Positions 18,794 through 29,019 of a stretch of 60,000 nucleotides of DNA are shown piece by piece; position 1 is the stretch's first letter, and every line of letters starts with the position of its first letter. Below the pieces are notes generated by a model that was given only the letters and a program-made list of their open reading frames with translations, made no database searches and was not told the DNA's origin. The DNA is taken from the NCBI GenBank assembly GCA_030704615.1, contig CM060734.1, forward strand, positions 53,028,042 to 53,088,041, read 5' to 3'. Origin of the DNA: Takakia lepidozioides (Eukaryota; Streptophyta; Takakiopsida; Takakiales; Takakiaceae). The position numbers and the translations under genes are program-made.

Positions 18794-20248
18794 TCATTGT
18801 GCAAACAGACTTGACATGTTCTCTACTTCAATTCTAGATTTCCGGATGTCATCATGGACCTGTTTCCCTTTTCCGAGAGCTCTGAGGCTGGCGCATGCAT
18901 TGAGAATACAAGTGGATGTGACCATGTCGGGCGTCACCCCATCCTGTTGCATTTTCTCATAGATCTTGAAAGCTTCCATAGCATCCCCATGCTGAGCATA
19001 TCCTGCTACCAACGAACTCCACGAGACCACATCTCGTTTAGCCATACTGGCGAACACTTCACTTGACGCGCCTTCTTCATGCTGCCGCATTTTGCATACA
19101 TGTCGATAAGGCTATTCTCCAAATTGATATAGGACGCAATCCCAACTTTCATGGTGTCAGCATGCACCTCTTTGCCCTTTTCCAGGGCTCCTAGGCTGGA
19201 ACACGCATTGAGAACACAAACAAACGTGACTGTGTTGGCTCTCACCCCTGCTTGTTGCATTTGCCTGTACATCTGGAAAGCCTCCCTCCCAAACCCATGA
19301 CGAGCATATCTTGCTATCAATGCACTTCAGGTGACCACATCTCGTGTAGCCATATTATCAAACACTTGCTGGGCATCTTTCATGCTTTGCGCATTTTGCA
19401 TACATGTCAACAAGTGTCAAGAGTATTCTCCAAATTTATATATGACATAATTCCAGCTTTGATGATGTCAGCATGGACCTACTGGCCCTTCTACAAATCT
19501 CCTAAGCTAGCATATGCATTGAGAACACAAATGAATGTGACCCTGTTTGGCATCATCCCTTCCTGTTGCATTTGCTCCTAGATCTTCAAAGCTTCCCTAC
19601 CACACCCATGCTGAGCATATCCACGGCACTCCATGAAACCATATCTCGCTTATATTATCAAACACTTGTTGCGCATCCTTCATGACCCCACATTTGGCAT
19701 ACATGTCCACAAGGCTATTCTCCAGGTTTAAATATGACTTTATTCCATGTCTCCTAGGCTGGCACATGTTTTGAGACCGCAGATGAAGGTGATCCTGTCA
19801 GGGGTCACCCTTTCTCATTGCATTTGCTCATAGATTTTGAAGGCATCCTAGGCATGCTCATGCTTGGCATAGCCTGCCATCATCCCCCAGTCCATGTAAG
19901 CAAATCTCGTTGTCAAACACTTGACGTGCATCCACCAAGCTACCGCAGTTGACATACATTGACAAGGGTATTGAGTAGATATACTATTGGCTTGCATCCA
20001 CTTTGGATAATGTAGAAATGCACCTGCTTCCCTTGTGCTAGGTTTTTCATGTTCATACATTCCTGCAAGAGAACGACATATGTATTCCAGTACGCTCGAA
20101 TGCCTTGTTGGCTTAAGATGTGGTGCACATCTTTCAGTCGTCCTGCCTTACATAGAATCCTAACATACTGACAAGTGCCAGAGAGGGAACTACCCCTGCC
20201 GCCAGTCTCTTGTCCCAAAAACATCTCCGCCTCATTCAACCCTGCCAT
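18794..20248 (-). pseudogene. PPR gene remnant (minus strand), first of two
   Basis: Read on the minus strand from 20248: MAGLNEAEMFLGQETGGRG, VRILCKAGRLKDVHHILSQQ, then PPR units with YIIQSGCKPIVYLLNTLV, MIARYARHGFGREAFQMYRQ and IASYINLENSLIDMYAKCGS, ending in DDIRKSRIEVEN near 18815. Stops and frameshifts separate the units and the E/DYW end is missing. The near-identical partner lies at 38113-39574. Confidence 0.85.
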
Positions 20249-20525
20249 TCTGCATGACTCAAAACTCTAAATCAAACCTTCAACCTCAAGTGCAACTTGT
20301 ATTATACACCTAGATGCTTTTAAGAAATATGTACTGATGAGGGCCTTTGCGCATAATTACAGTTATAAAACTAGCCAGACATGGTCATTGAGCATAATCT
20401 GTACCAAGCACATCTACTCACGTTAAACCTGAATCGTCATCTAAACAATACCCAATGTATTCTTGGACGGGAACGCCATGGTGTGCATTGACATAACAAC
20501 CATGGGATGTCATTGCCAGCTGAAG
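20249..20525. other. Spacer between two PPR remnants
   Basis: No gene seen. The sequence is shared with 39575-39762. Confidence 0.5.
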
Positions 20526-21790
20526 CTAACCAACCCAAGAGAAAGAAAAGATAGAATCTAAGACATGAAGATGCACACTTGCTCCTGCATACAAAGAACA
20601 AAACATTAGGATTACATGAAATGGCATACCAGTGGGCATTGATAATGTTGTTGTAAACGAAACATTAGGGGGGTGTGCCCTCACTCTTTGCTCTCTGAAA
20701 CCAGTGTGTTCTGCAGCACTTTCCACATCCCCAAACACAAGACTACGCTTCGTTCAGCCATATCATCAAACACTTGACGTGCCCCTTTCATGTGCCCACA
20801 TTTGGCATACATGTTAACAAGGGTATTTTCCAGAGTTATGAAAGACGCAATTCCAGATTTCATGAGTCATCATGGACCTCTTTGCCCTTTTCCAGGTCGT
20901 AGGCTGGCACACGCATTGACAACCGAAATGAATGTGACCTTGTTGGGCATCACTGCTTCCCGTATCATTTGCTCATACAATTGGAGAGCCTCCTTACCCC
21001 ATCCATGTTGAGCATATCCTGAGATTCACATTCCATGAGACCACATCTCGTTCATCCATAGTGTCAAACACACTACGTGCATTTCTTATGCTCCCACATT
21101 TAACATACATGGCAACAAGGGCAGTGCCAAGAATGACATCTGACACAATTCCAGCCGTGACGATGTTAGCATGGAGTCTGGATCTCCTTGCCCTTATCCA
21201 GCTCTCCTAAACTGGCACACTCCTTGACAACAGAAATGAACGTAACCTTGTTGGGTGTCATCCCTTCCTGCATCATTTGCTGATAGACCTCAGAGGCCTC
21301 CCTAACACATCCATATTTCACATATCCTGCCATCATCGTAGTCCATGTAAACACATCACGTTTAGGGATCGTGTCAAACAAATGGCATGCATCCACCACG
21401 CTTCCACACGTCACATACATGTTGACAAGGGTGTTGAGTACAAATAAGTTCGGCGTGTATTTACTTTGAATAATGTGGGTGTGCACCTGCTTTCCCCTTT
21501 CGAGGTCTCTAGTTTTGATGCACTCCTGCAAGGTACAATGAGTCTGGCCAAACGTCTTGTTTGTTCAGAATGTACAGCGCCTCTTTCAGCTCTCCTGCCT
21601 TACATAGTGTCCTCACATCCTCAAAAGTGCCAGAAAAGTTGTTGACAATCCGCTCCCTTGCTCCTTTCCAAAGGAGTGATCTGGCGGAAGTTCTTGACTC
21701 CAACAATTGCATCTGATTCAATCCTGCCATGTCTGATTCAAGAAACCTTAGTATAGAGTTTTCCAACCAGACTCCCAAAATATATCTCAA
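20526..21790 (-). pseudogene. PPR gene remnant (minus strand), second of two
   Basis: Read from 21790: a poorly conserved leader with GTFEDVRTLCKAGELKEALY, then MQECIKTRDLERGKQVHTH, LNTLVNMYVTCGSVVDACHL, VFTWTTMMAGYVKYGCVREA and LVNMYAKCGHMKGARQVFDD. The units are separated by indels, and the last unit breaks off near 20680 without E or DYW domains. The partner is 39763-40790. Both were probably part of a duplicated PPR cluster. Confidence 0.85.
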
Positions 21791-23270
21791 ATCTCCTCAG
21801 GGCCTCAAGACAGATTTCTTATCAAGACAGGCTTGATGTTGCTTGATTCCAACAATTGCATCTGATTCAACCCTGCAATCCTGCCGGATTCAAAACTCTT
21901 ACTATAAGCTTTTCAAGTCAGACTCCCAAAATATATCTCAAATCTCCTCAGAACCTCAAAACTCTCATCAAGACAGGCCACATATTAGCAGGTCTACAAA
22001 ACTAGTCCTGCAGATACATCGTTATTTTGCTGATGATTCAAGGTATCCAACTCAAACAGATAGAATTGTTACTCTTTATTCTCAATGTATGAGATGTCCT
22101 AAACGTCCTCAATCAAGACATCCTCACCTTATCAAACCTGATATTGCACCACTGTGAAAGATCTGAGAAGTACTCTTGCCATAGCTGTTCTGTGATGGCT
22201 TGACCTGTGTAAGACTACAAGAAGATGAGAATTTTGCCTCACTCAAACTTCAAGAACATGCAGTCAGCTCCACATAAGAAGACACATCTGTGGAGGTGGT
22301 ATTCAAACTCAGTTATCACTCCCATCATCGGAGTCAGTTACACAATCTCCACATCAAAACATGCATTGGCTCAACATGCCATGAGCATAGGATGTGCCCA
22401 GCTTGTACCATCTAAGAAGTCAAGATATAGCATGGACAACTCCTCGGACACCCTCGTATTGGGAGAGAGGCCAGTAGTACTCTCCTCTCCCTCTTTTTTG
22501 GAATAATAAACAGAAGGGGACGGAGGCCCCAAAACGAATTCAAAAGCGCAAGGAGAAATAAACCTTGCCAAACAACAGGGGCCGGAGCACTGCCCTGTAG
22601 CCAGCCCCCTGAAAACAGAAAAAGATAGAGAAAAGAGGGACAAACCCAAAGCCCCATAGCCCCAAGCCAACCACTGGGCCAGCAAGAGCGGAGAACCAAG
22701 GGATTCACGCACTCTCTCCTCTCTTTTATGTCATTGCCCTGGGAGGAGCATTTATTTCTCAAGACCACCTTCACAAGGTGCTAAATCAGTTGCCTGATTT
22801 TCCAGTATTTTGTTTGTTCTCCACCGTGGTTCCTTGCTATCCTTCTCTACCCTTTCACAAGCATGATGTGACTGGCAGTGCCATCACCAACACAGTTCCC
22901 ATGTGTGTCAGACTGGGACTGGAGAACGAGTGTTAGAATCAACACAATATTTTTGGCATGATGTTTACCCACCCTCACACAATTACTCAATTCCCTGTGG
23001 TATCCACAACAAGGTCGGGGGGTTACTATCCCAGAGGAACCATGTGTTCAAGGGTTTCTCATTGCCAATTCGTAGGAACTGCCCATGAGAACATCCTTCT
23101 CTGCCATTATCCATCCTTCATGGAGACAGGCATTGCGTTGACGGAATCACAACACTGCTGTCACATCCGGGGCACTAGCCCTATAATCTTACTCTGACGA
23201 AGAACCTGATGGGCTGTCCTCCCCCTAAAGATGGTACGTCACACGGCCTAAGGGTCCACGGAATCTATGG
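21791..23270. repeat. Duplicated non-coding segment (partner 40791-42365)
   Basis: It begins with a local direct duplication (GCTTGATTCCAACAATTGCATCTGATTCAA recurs in pieces at about 21700 and 21840). It continues as sequence nearly identical to 40900-42365. No recognisable gene is present, although several frames of 80-110 codons are open. Confidence 0.7.
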
Positions 23271-23470
23271 CAACGACAACCTCTCTCTCTCTGTCTCTCC
23301 CCTCGACATACCAGAAGATTCCAGGAGATACAAGAGAAGCTTATGGAAGGAGGACAACGTTGTTGTTGACGATTACACTCACGTTTCTCTACATTACCAT
23401 TTATGCCCACAAAGTGAATCCCTAGCTGGGTCATGGAGAATTTGGAGCCTGGAGCACTCCGCGCAAAAGG

Positions 23471-23800
23471 CTACCAGAATGTACCTTTCTTGAGTCTCCC
23501 TGCAGGCTGAGGAGGCTTCACAACCACTTGCAAGGGTCTCGGGCACGGCATTGCCAAGGTGGACGCCGGGTTCAGCTCCACGGCCCGGTCCATTAATCTG
23601 CTGCACGATGTGAGGCCTCCCGCCCTTTCACCGAAGAAGACAGGGCCTTCAATAAGTCTTCCGATTGCGCGAACAGAAGTTGCCCCGAGTACGATGTCAA
23701 AAAGAAAAAGATGAAGAGGAAACGAGTAGCAACAAAACCGCAACACAAAAGAGATCGAAGGGGACTGCTACAGATTTCAAGACATCGTGGCACTGGGGAA
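23471..23800 (-). pseudogene. Unrecognised exon-like fragment in three related copies
   Basis: The minus strand reads LGATSVRAIGRLIEGPVF, LTSCSRLMDRAVELNP and PLQVVVKPPQPAGRL. A copy at 42359-42718 (plus) and a diverged paralogue at 48735-49006 (plus; SCSRLTGQAVELKW) keep the same pattern, so this was a coding exon. The start S-V-x-x-I-G-R-L and the position upstream of PDF and PPR exons in two loci make an OSB-like OB-fold domain a possibility, but the match is weak and I am not sure. Confidence 0.4.
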
Positions 23801-24119
23801 CCTTCAAATCATGAAATGAAATCAACCCCAATTCTTTGGATGGGCAAAATGCCAAGAGTAGTGAATGAGTTGGCCAGCGTTGAGCCCTCGTCCTCAGGTG
23901 AGATTGAGTTTGCAGGTGATCGTTTGCCCATGTGTGACGGCCAGAAAGATTTCGCAACTGTCGTTGATTCCCCCCTGCATTTCTTGGTTTGGATGGCCCT
24001 TCCTCTTTCGCTTTGTGTAACATGTGCGGTTTTCCTCGCTTTCTTTTTGTTTGTTTTGGCATCTTCAGCCTGGCAGCCCTGGAAGTGCATGGTTGCATCT
24101 CAAAAGCACGAGTTGGTGA

Positions 24120-24240
24120 GATGAATGATCAAGGTCAGAGGGTTAGAAAGGAGCCAGGTCGTTGCAAAAGCAGGAGTGGTGAGAAGAATGATGAAGGTCA
24201 GAGGGGTTAGAGCCAGGTCATTGCTCCATTGAGATTTGCA
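24120..24240 (+). pseudogene. PPR E-domain fragment, duplicated, next to the gap
   Basis: Two imperfect copies of the segment encoding RRMMKVRGVRKEPGRC, the E-domain end found at 58685-58745, lie back to back (24120-24165 and 24178-24240). The second runs into the gap, so a longer PPR-DYW end may be missing from the assembly. Confidence 0.65.
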
Positions 24241-24740
24241 NNNNNNNNNNNNNNNNNNNNNNNNNNNNNNNNNNNNNNNNNNNNNNNNNNNNNNNNNNNN
24301 NNNNNNNNNNNNNNNNNNNNNNNNNNNNNNNNNNNNNNNNNNNNNNNNNNNNNNNNNNNNNNNNNNNNNNNNNNNNNNNNNNNNNNNNNNNNNNNNNNNN
24401 NNNNNNNNNNNNNNNNNNNNNNNNNNNNNNNNNNNNNNNNNNNNNNNNNNNNNNNNNNNNNNNNNNNNNNNNNNNNNNNNNNNNNNNNNNNNNNNNNNNN
24501 NNNNNNNNNNNNNNNNNNNNNNNNNNNNNNNNNNNNNNNNNNNNNNNNNNNNNNNNNNNNNNNNNNNNNNNNNNNNNNNNNNNNNNNNNNNNNNNNNNNN
24601 NNNNNNNNNNNNNNNNNNNNNNNNNNNNNNNNNNNNNNNNNNNNNNNNNNNNNNNNNNNNNNNNNNNNNNNNNNNNNNNNNNNNNNNNNNNNNNNNNNNN
24701 NNNNNNNNNNNNNNNNNNNNNNNNNNNNNNNNNNNNNNNN
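24241..24740. other. Assembly gap (500 N)
   Basis: Exactly 500 unknown bases, probably a fixed-size placeholder. Open frames running through it are artefacts. Confidence 0.99.
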
Positions 24741-25045
24741 TAAATCATAATCTGATACTTATACGATACAATCACACTGTGTAGAGAGATCTGAGTGAAG
24801 CTGTGGAATGAATGGATGAGTTGATGGAATCCGATAGATTGATGAAGCAAACTGATACTTAATTATCAATAGTAAGGTAGCTAACATGAATGCGGAAAGG
24901 AAAACAAATAGGAAACACCCCCATGATACACTAGCTGCAGGTCATGACTGATTGTTCTGAGCGGGCTGAGTACTTAGAGATTTCCAACTCTTCTATCTTG
25001 GAGTTTCCGCCTCGGATAGCGAAGGGATGGGTGAGTAAAAGCCGC
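24741..25045. other. Short unique segment
   Basis: AT-rich sequence with no recognisable gene. It joins the gap to the inverted copy of the 18-kb segment at about 25045 (GAGGGAGTGGGAGAGAC). Confidence 0.5.
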
Positions 25046-26065
25046 GCGACAAGAGGGAGTGGGAGAGACTTTACATCTGACACATATATCTTTGGATTGG
25101 AAATCAGTCTGGCTTGGCATAAGTGTTGGCAATGCAAAATTTGCATAGGAAGCATAGAAGATTGGCAAATCATCTTCAAAATTTTCGTGGAAGAAACCAC
25201 ATCAGAAAGAACCCATTTTGCCATTGTACAATGTCCAAGAACAAATGTGACTGCAGTAGCTATTATGGGAAAATGTATTTGAGGTTTGCTCCCCTCATTA
25301 GATGGCTGCCTTCCATCACTTATCCCAAAGACAAAAATCCCCCCTTCTCAACCACATTCCCGGTCCGTATTCCCCCCTAGTACAAAGCAGTGTAGGGATG
25401 GCAGACAAATGCCAGTTGAACATCTATTACATGGACTTGAATCAGCCTAGAGCAACCAGCAGCCCCTGTCCCTCTGATCTATCCTTCAAGACTGGATGCC
25501 CCTGGCAGGGCCCGCAGTCAAATCCCCAGCCCCTAAGGCCAGCCCCTGTGCCTATATTATTCCCCTCAGGGGGCCTTGTGATATATGTATTATTCTAGTG
25601 ACGACTAAAGGTGGGATACTATTTTTAGTGTAGGGCTGGAATAGGATGCCATAGTGACACATCATGGTCACCATGTCATCATCGCCACATCATTGTCGCC
25701 ACTTTTTTGGCTAGAAAAAAACAAAGAAAACAAAAAAGGATTTTGAAAATCTATTTTACAAATCTGCTCTAATATCGCTTGCTTTCTAGTGATCGAGACC
25801 AATGACCATCGTCAACAAGCATACAACAGTGACTGTAGGGAAAGAAAACTCAGTCCATGACCATTTTTGATTCATTCAAATGAAATGGCTGACATACAAG
25901 ATCGAAAAAACTTTGAATGTTTCAACTAGCTACACTTCTGTGCAGACTAGGCAATCTTGCAGCCTTGAAGGGTCTGATATGGAATCCATCCTAGTCCTTC
26001 TACTGAAATCATGGATAACCATGACCACTTGCCCATGCCATAGTTTCTAACTGAGGAGAATGGTA
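25046..26065. repeat. Inverted copy of the Gly/Pro-rich gene 3' flank
   Basis: Reverse complement of 17624-18690 with a few differences. This is the 3' side of the intact minus-strand gene at 26066-27220. Confidence 0.85.
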
Positions 26066-27220
26066 CTATGGATGATTAGTAACGCAATAAACCTCATTAC
26101 CATAACCAGTACTTGCACGTGTCGCAGCTTGTGGAGGAGGCACAACGGGAACGCCACCGCTGGGATATCTTGGAAAGCCACCAATGGGAAATCCTAGACC
26201 GCCGCCGCCGGGAAACAAACCTACGCCACTGGGATGTCCTGGAAAGCCACCATTGGGAAATCCCGTACCGCCGCCGCCGGGGAACAAATCGGGATAACCT
26301 CCGAAATGTCCAAAACTTCCAAACGGAGGAGGATGGCCTAGGAATGGATGTTTAGCGTCGAAGTACTTCATATTACCATACCCGCTTGCCGATGCCATAG
26401 CTTCTAGAGGAGGCACACCGGGAAATCCTGGAAAACCACCATTGGGATATCCTCCAAAGCCACCAATGGGATGTCCTAGAAAGCCACCACTGGGATATCC
26501 TGGGAAGCCACCACTGGGAAATCCTGGACTGCCGCCGCCGGGAAACAAACTGGGATCACCTCCGAAATGTCCAATACTTCCTCCTCCGACACTGGGATGT
26601 CCTGGAAAGCCACCAATGGGATGTCCTGGAAAGCCAACACTCGGATATCCTGGAAAGCCACCACTGGGAAATCCTCGACTACCGCCGCCAGGAAACAAAC
26701 CGGGATCACCTCCGAAATGACCAATACTTCCTCCCCCGCCACTGGGATATCCTGGGAAGCCACCACTGGGATATCCTGGAAGGCCACCACTGGGATATCC
26801 TGGGAAGCCACCACTGGGATATCCTGGAAGGCCATCACTGGGAAATCCTGGACCGAGGCCGCCGATATTGGGATAATCTCCGACATGTCCAAATCTTCCA
26901 TGACTTTTTTCACTACTATTGAGGTTATTGCCAATACCTCCATCAGGAATTCCTTCATCGCTTGGATTTCTACTCTGAGAACCATCACCATCGGGCCCTA
27001 GAGGACTTCCTAGGGCTCCAAGATCATGACCAACAGAAGGCCCAAAACTACTCAAAGGACTAGGATCACTAGCTTTGTTGTTGAGGTCCAAATCACCTAG
27101 CACTACACCCTCTGAATCATGCTTGTTCCCAACACCTTCACTTGCAGCTTGCACACTCCCTATTAAGAAAATCAGAAACAAGAGGGAATTCACCATACAA
27201 ATTTGTTGCACAGTCTTCAT
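26066..27220 (-). CDS. Secreted Gly/Pro-rich repeat protein, copy 2 (intact)
   Basis: 384 residues from the ATG at 27220; an upstream in-frame TTG is not used as start. A signal peptide of about 25 residues ends GSVQA before ASEG. Next is an acidic Asn/Ser/Asp region of about 90 residues (DSEGVVLGDLDLNN, SQSRNPSDEGIPDGG), then many tandem units of GGFPGYPS interrupted by GGGGSIGHFGGDPGLFPGG. The C-terminal part contains PPLEAMASASGYGNMKYFDA and YGNEVYCVTNHP. There is no membrane segment after the signal, and only one Cys outside it. Composition suggests an extracellular matrix protein of the glycine-rich type; no enzymatic domain is present. TATATAAA lies about 115 bp upstream. Confidence 0.85.
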   Translation of the reverse strand: MKTVQQICMVNSLLFLIFLIGSVQAASEGVGNKHDSEGVVLGDLDLNNKASDPSPLSSFGPSVGHDLGALGSPLGPDGDGSQSRNPSDEGIPDGGIGNNLNSSEKSHGRFGHVGDYPNIGGLGPGFPSDGLPGYPSGGFPGYPSGGLPGYPSGGFPGYPSGGGGSIGHFGGDPGLFPGGGSRGFPSGGFPGYPSVGFPGHPIGGFPGHPSVGGGSIGHFGGDPSLFPGGGSPGFPSGGFPGYPSGGFLGHPIGGFGGYPNGGFPGFPGVPPLEAMASASGYGNMKYFDAKHPFLGHPPPFGSFGHFGGYPDLFPGGGGTGFPNGGFPGHPSGVGLFPGGGGLGFPIGGFPRYPSGGVPVVPPPQAATRASTGYGNEVYCVTNHP

Positions 27221-27333
27221 TGCAAGCAATCAATCCTTTAGCTGGACCTAAACCTCTTCCTCTCTTCCCAACTCTATAGCAAGATCACGCAGACGCACAC
27301 ACAAGTTGTTGGTAAGCCGCTCCAAAGACTTAG

Positions 27334-27341
27334 TTTATATA
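27334..27341 (-). promoter_or_regulatory. TATA box of Gly/Pro-rich gene copy 2
   Basis: TATATAAA on the minus strand, at the same distance from the ATG as in copies 1 and 4. Confidence 0.65.
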
Positions 27342-27419
27342 GTGACTGAAGGCCAAGGCCTTAAGCAGCATACTGATAAACATAGCTGCTGTTGGGCACT
27401 ATAGTAGTGTCCACAGATT

Positions 27420-27511
27420 TTTCTTTTCTTAAAAAAAGAAAAAGAAAAGTGTCTTCGGACTCAGTTTTCTTGTTTTTTTCTTTTCTTTTCTTTTCTTTTC
27501 TTTTCTCCAAA
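27420..27511. repeat. AAGAA/TTTTC-rich tract
   Basis: TTTTC repeated about seven times at 27475-27511, preceded by an inverted TTTTCTTTTCTTAAAAAAAG hairpin-like part. Homologous to 16185-16275 and 45270-45358. The duplicated block ends just after it, at about 27522. Confidence 0.85.
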
Positions 27512-27522
27512 TTTAGATATGA

Positions 27523-29019
27523 TGTCCTGTAGTGTGAAAAGAAGGGGCGTGAATCCCCTTCTGTATAATTCTAATTGTGCTCCCCTCCATTGGTTGCGGA
27601 GCAAGAGGAAAGAAGCGTTCTTTCTAATCTGTCCAACTGTCGTCACTTGGCTGTGGGTTTCCCTCAGCTCCTCCGTGATCAGAGTTCAAGCAATCCTCAT
27701 CCACGCCGCAGCGGAAGGGAAGACATGGATGGGGAGTCAATTTGTTGTTCACTCTTGGTTCTACCTTTTACACAACATCCCCTATCAGCAGGTACAGCAC
27801 CAGCTATGCTGGTGCGATGTATTCAGTGATGCAAATCAGCCCAATGGCAGCGGTAAACACGATCCTTTATGCGAAGCCCACTTGAGCAGTGACAGGTCGG
27901 AAATCCCCTTTTTGTAGTGGTGACACAGATTTAGGAGGAGGCAGCTCAGATCTTCATGGTCTGCAGGGGCACTGGTTTCTTTCAGGTTTTCTTCATCTCA
28001 TCTCCCCAAATTGGCCAAACCCCCCCCCAACAGCCCCTTAGAATTTGCAGCTCTCTCCTTGCCCAAATCCCATTTTTCACTCTCTCTCTCTTTCTTTTCC
28101 CTTTTTGTCTGTTTCACTATCTGGTTTATGTCCCCAGGTTCCCCACTATTTCACAGCAGCAGATCTGTCATGTAATGTGAATGCACACGCTGCTAGGCAT
28201 CCAGTGCGGCCAGCCTTGAAGTCATCCTCGGTCTCTCAAGACACAACCATCCCATCCATCAGTCTCTCTCTCTTTCTCTCTCTCTCTTGTCCCTTTTTTC
28301 AATGACCCATCGCTCAAACAGCTCTCATCTCTTTTGTCAGACTTCAACCCAAATACCCCAACATCCCTCTTTTCCCTTCAACTGTGGAACGCAGTTGTTC
28401 AGATCCTGATCCCATAGTGAAATCACCTTATCCTTTGACATGTTTTTTTTTTTGCAACTCCAGCTAACTATCATTGATCTCTCCAAACAAACAAGCCAGA
28501 TCTACATTGGTTCCAGGTTATCACTACACACGACAGCATGGTGTCCAGGTTTATGACACTGAATCAAAATGCAAGAATGAAGACAACAGTGACCATTCTG
28601 AATTCAGTGACGAACAGGCTCTCTCTTTCTCTCTCTCTTCACTTATTTCTCTCACTGTCATCACAACATCAGGTGCATCCATCCTTTCCACGTTCTGGTC
28701 TGAAGTCCAGAGTCTCCATTCCCATTTCAAAAACTTTTTCTTGTCACATGTCTCTACCTTTTGTCTTCTGCCAAGATGGCAGTCCTAAATCTACCAAAGC
28801 AATTTCTAAGTCCTAGCAAAAAGAAGCCTCTGTTCATCGACTTATCTGTTTTTATCCACTAGTGAAGCGGCGGGTCTGCCTGTCAAGGTGGCACCTTGCC
28901 ATCGCCCGTCAGCAGCCACTTCAACCCTTTCTCTTTGTCTTGATTCCAGACCTTATGACGCCATGATGGCTCCCCTTCTTCACTTGGACCATCCTGTGGC
29001 CTGACAACCAGATTGCACT
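27523..29019. other. Unannotated stretch with CT microsatellites
   Basis: This is the left part of a unique 8.6-kb block that lies between two copies of the Gly/Pro-rich module. CT-rich runs occur near 28078-28110, 28260-28290 and 28618-28650. I recognise no protein. Part of it may be promoter or 5' UTR of the gene starting at 29020. Confidence 0.5.

Noticed and set aside
22371-22774. Overlapping 110-120-codon frames with hydrophobic products
   Set aside because: Frames in low-complexity DNA, overlapping each other, without recognisable domains or splice context.
24218-24850. Open frames running through the N stretch
   Set aside because: Unknown bases cannot create stops; these are artefacts.
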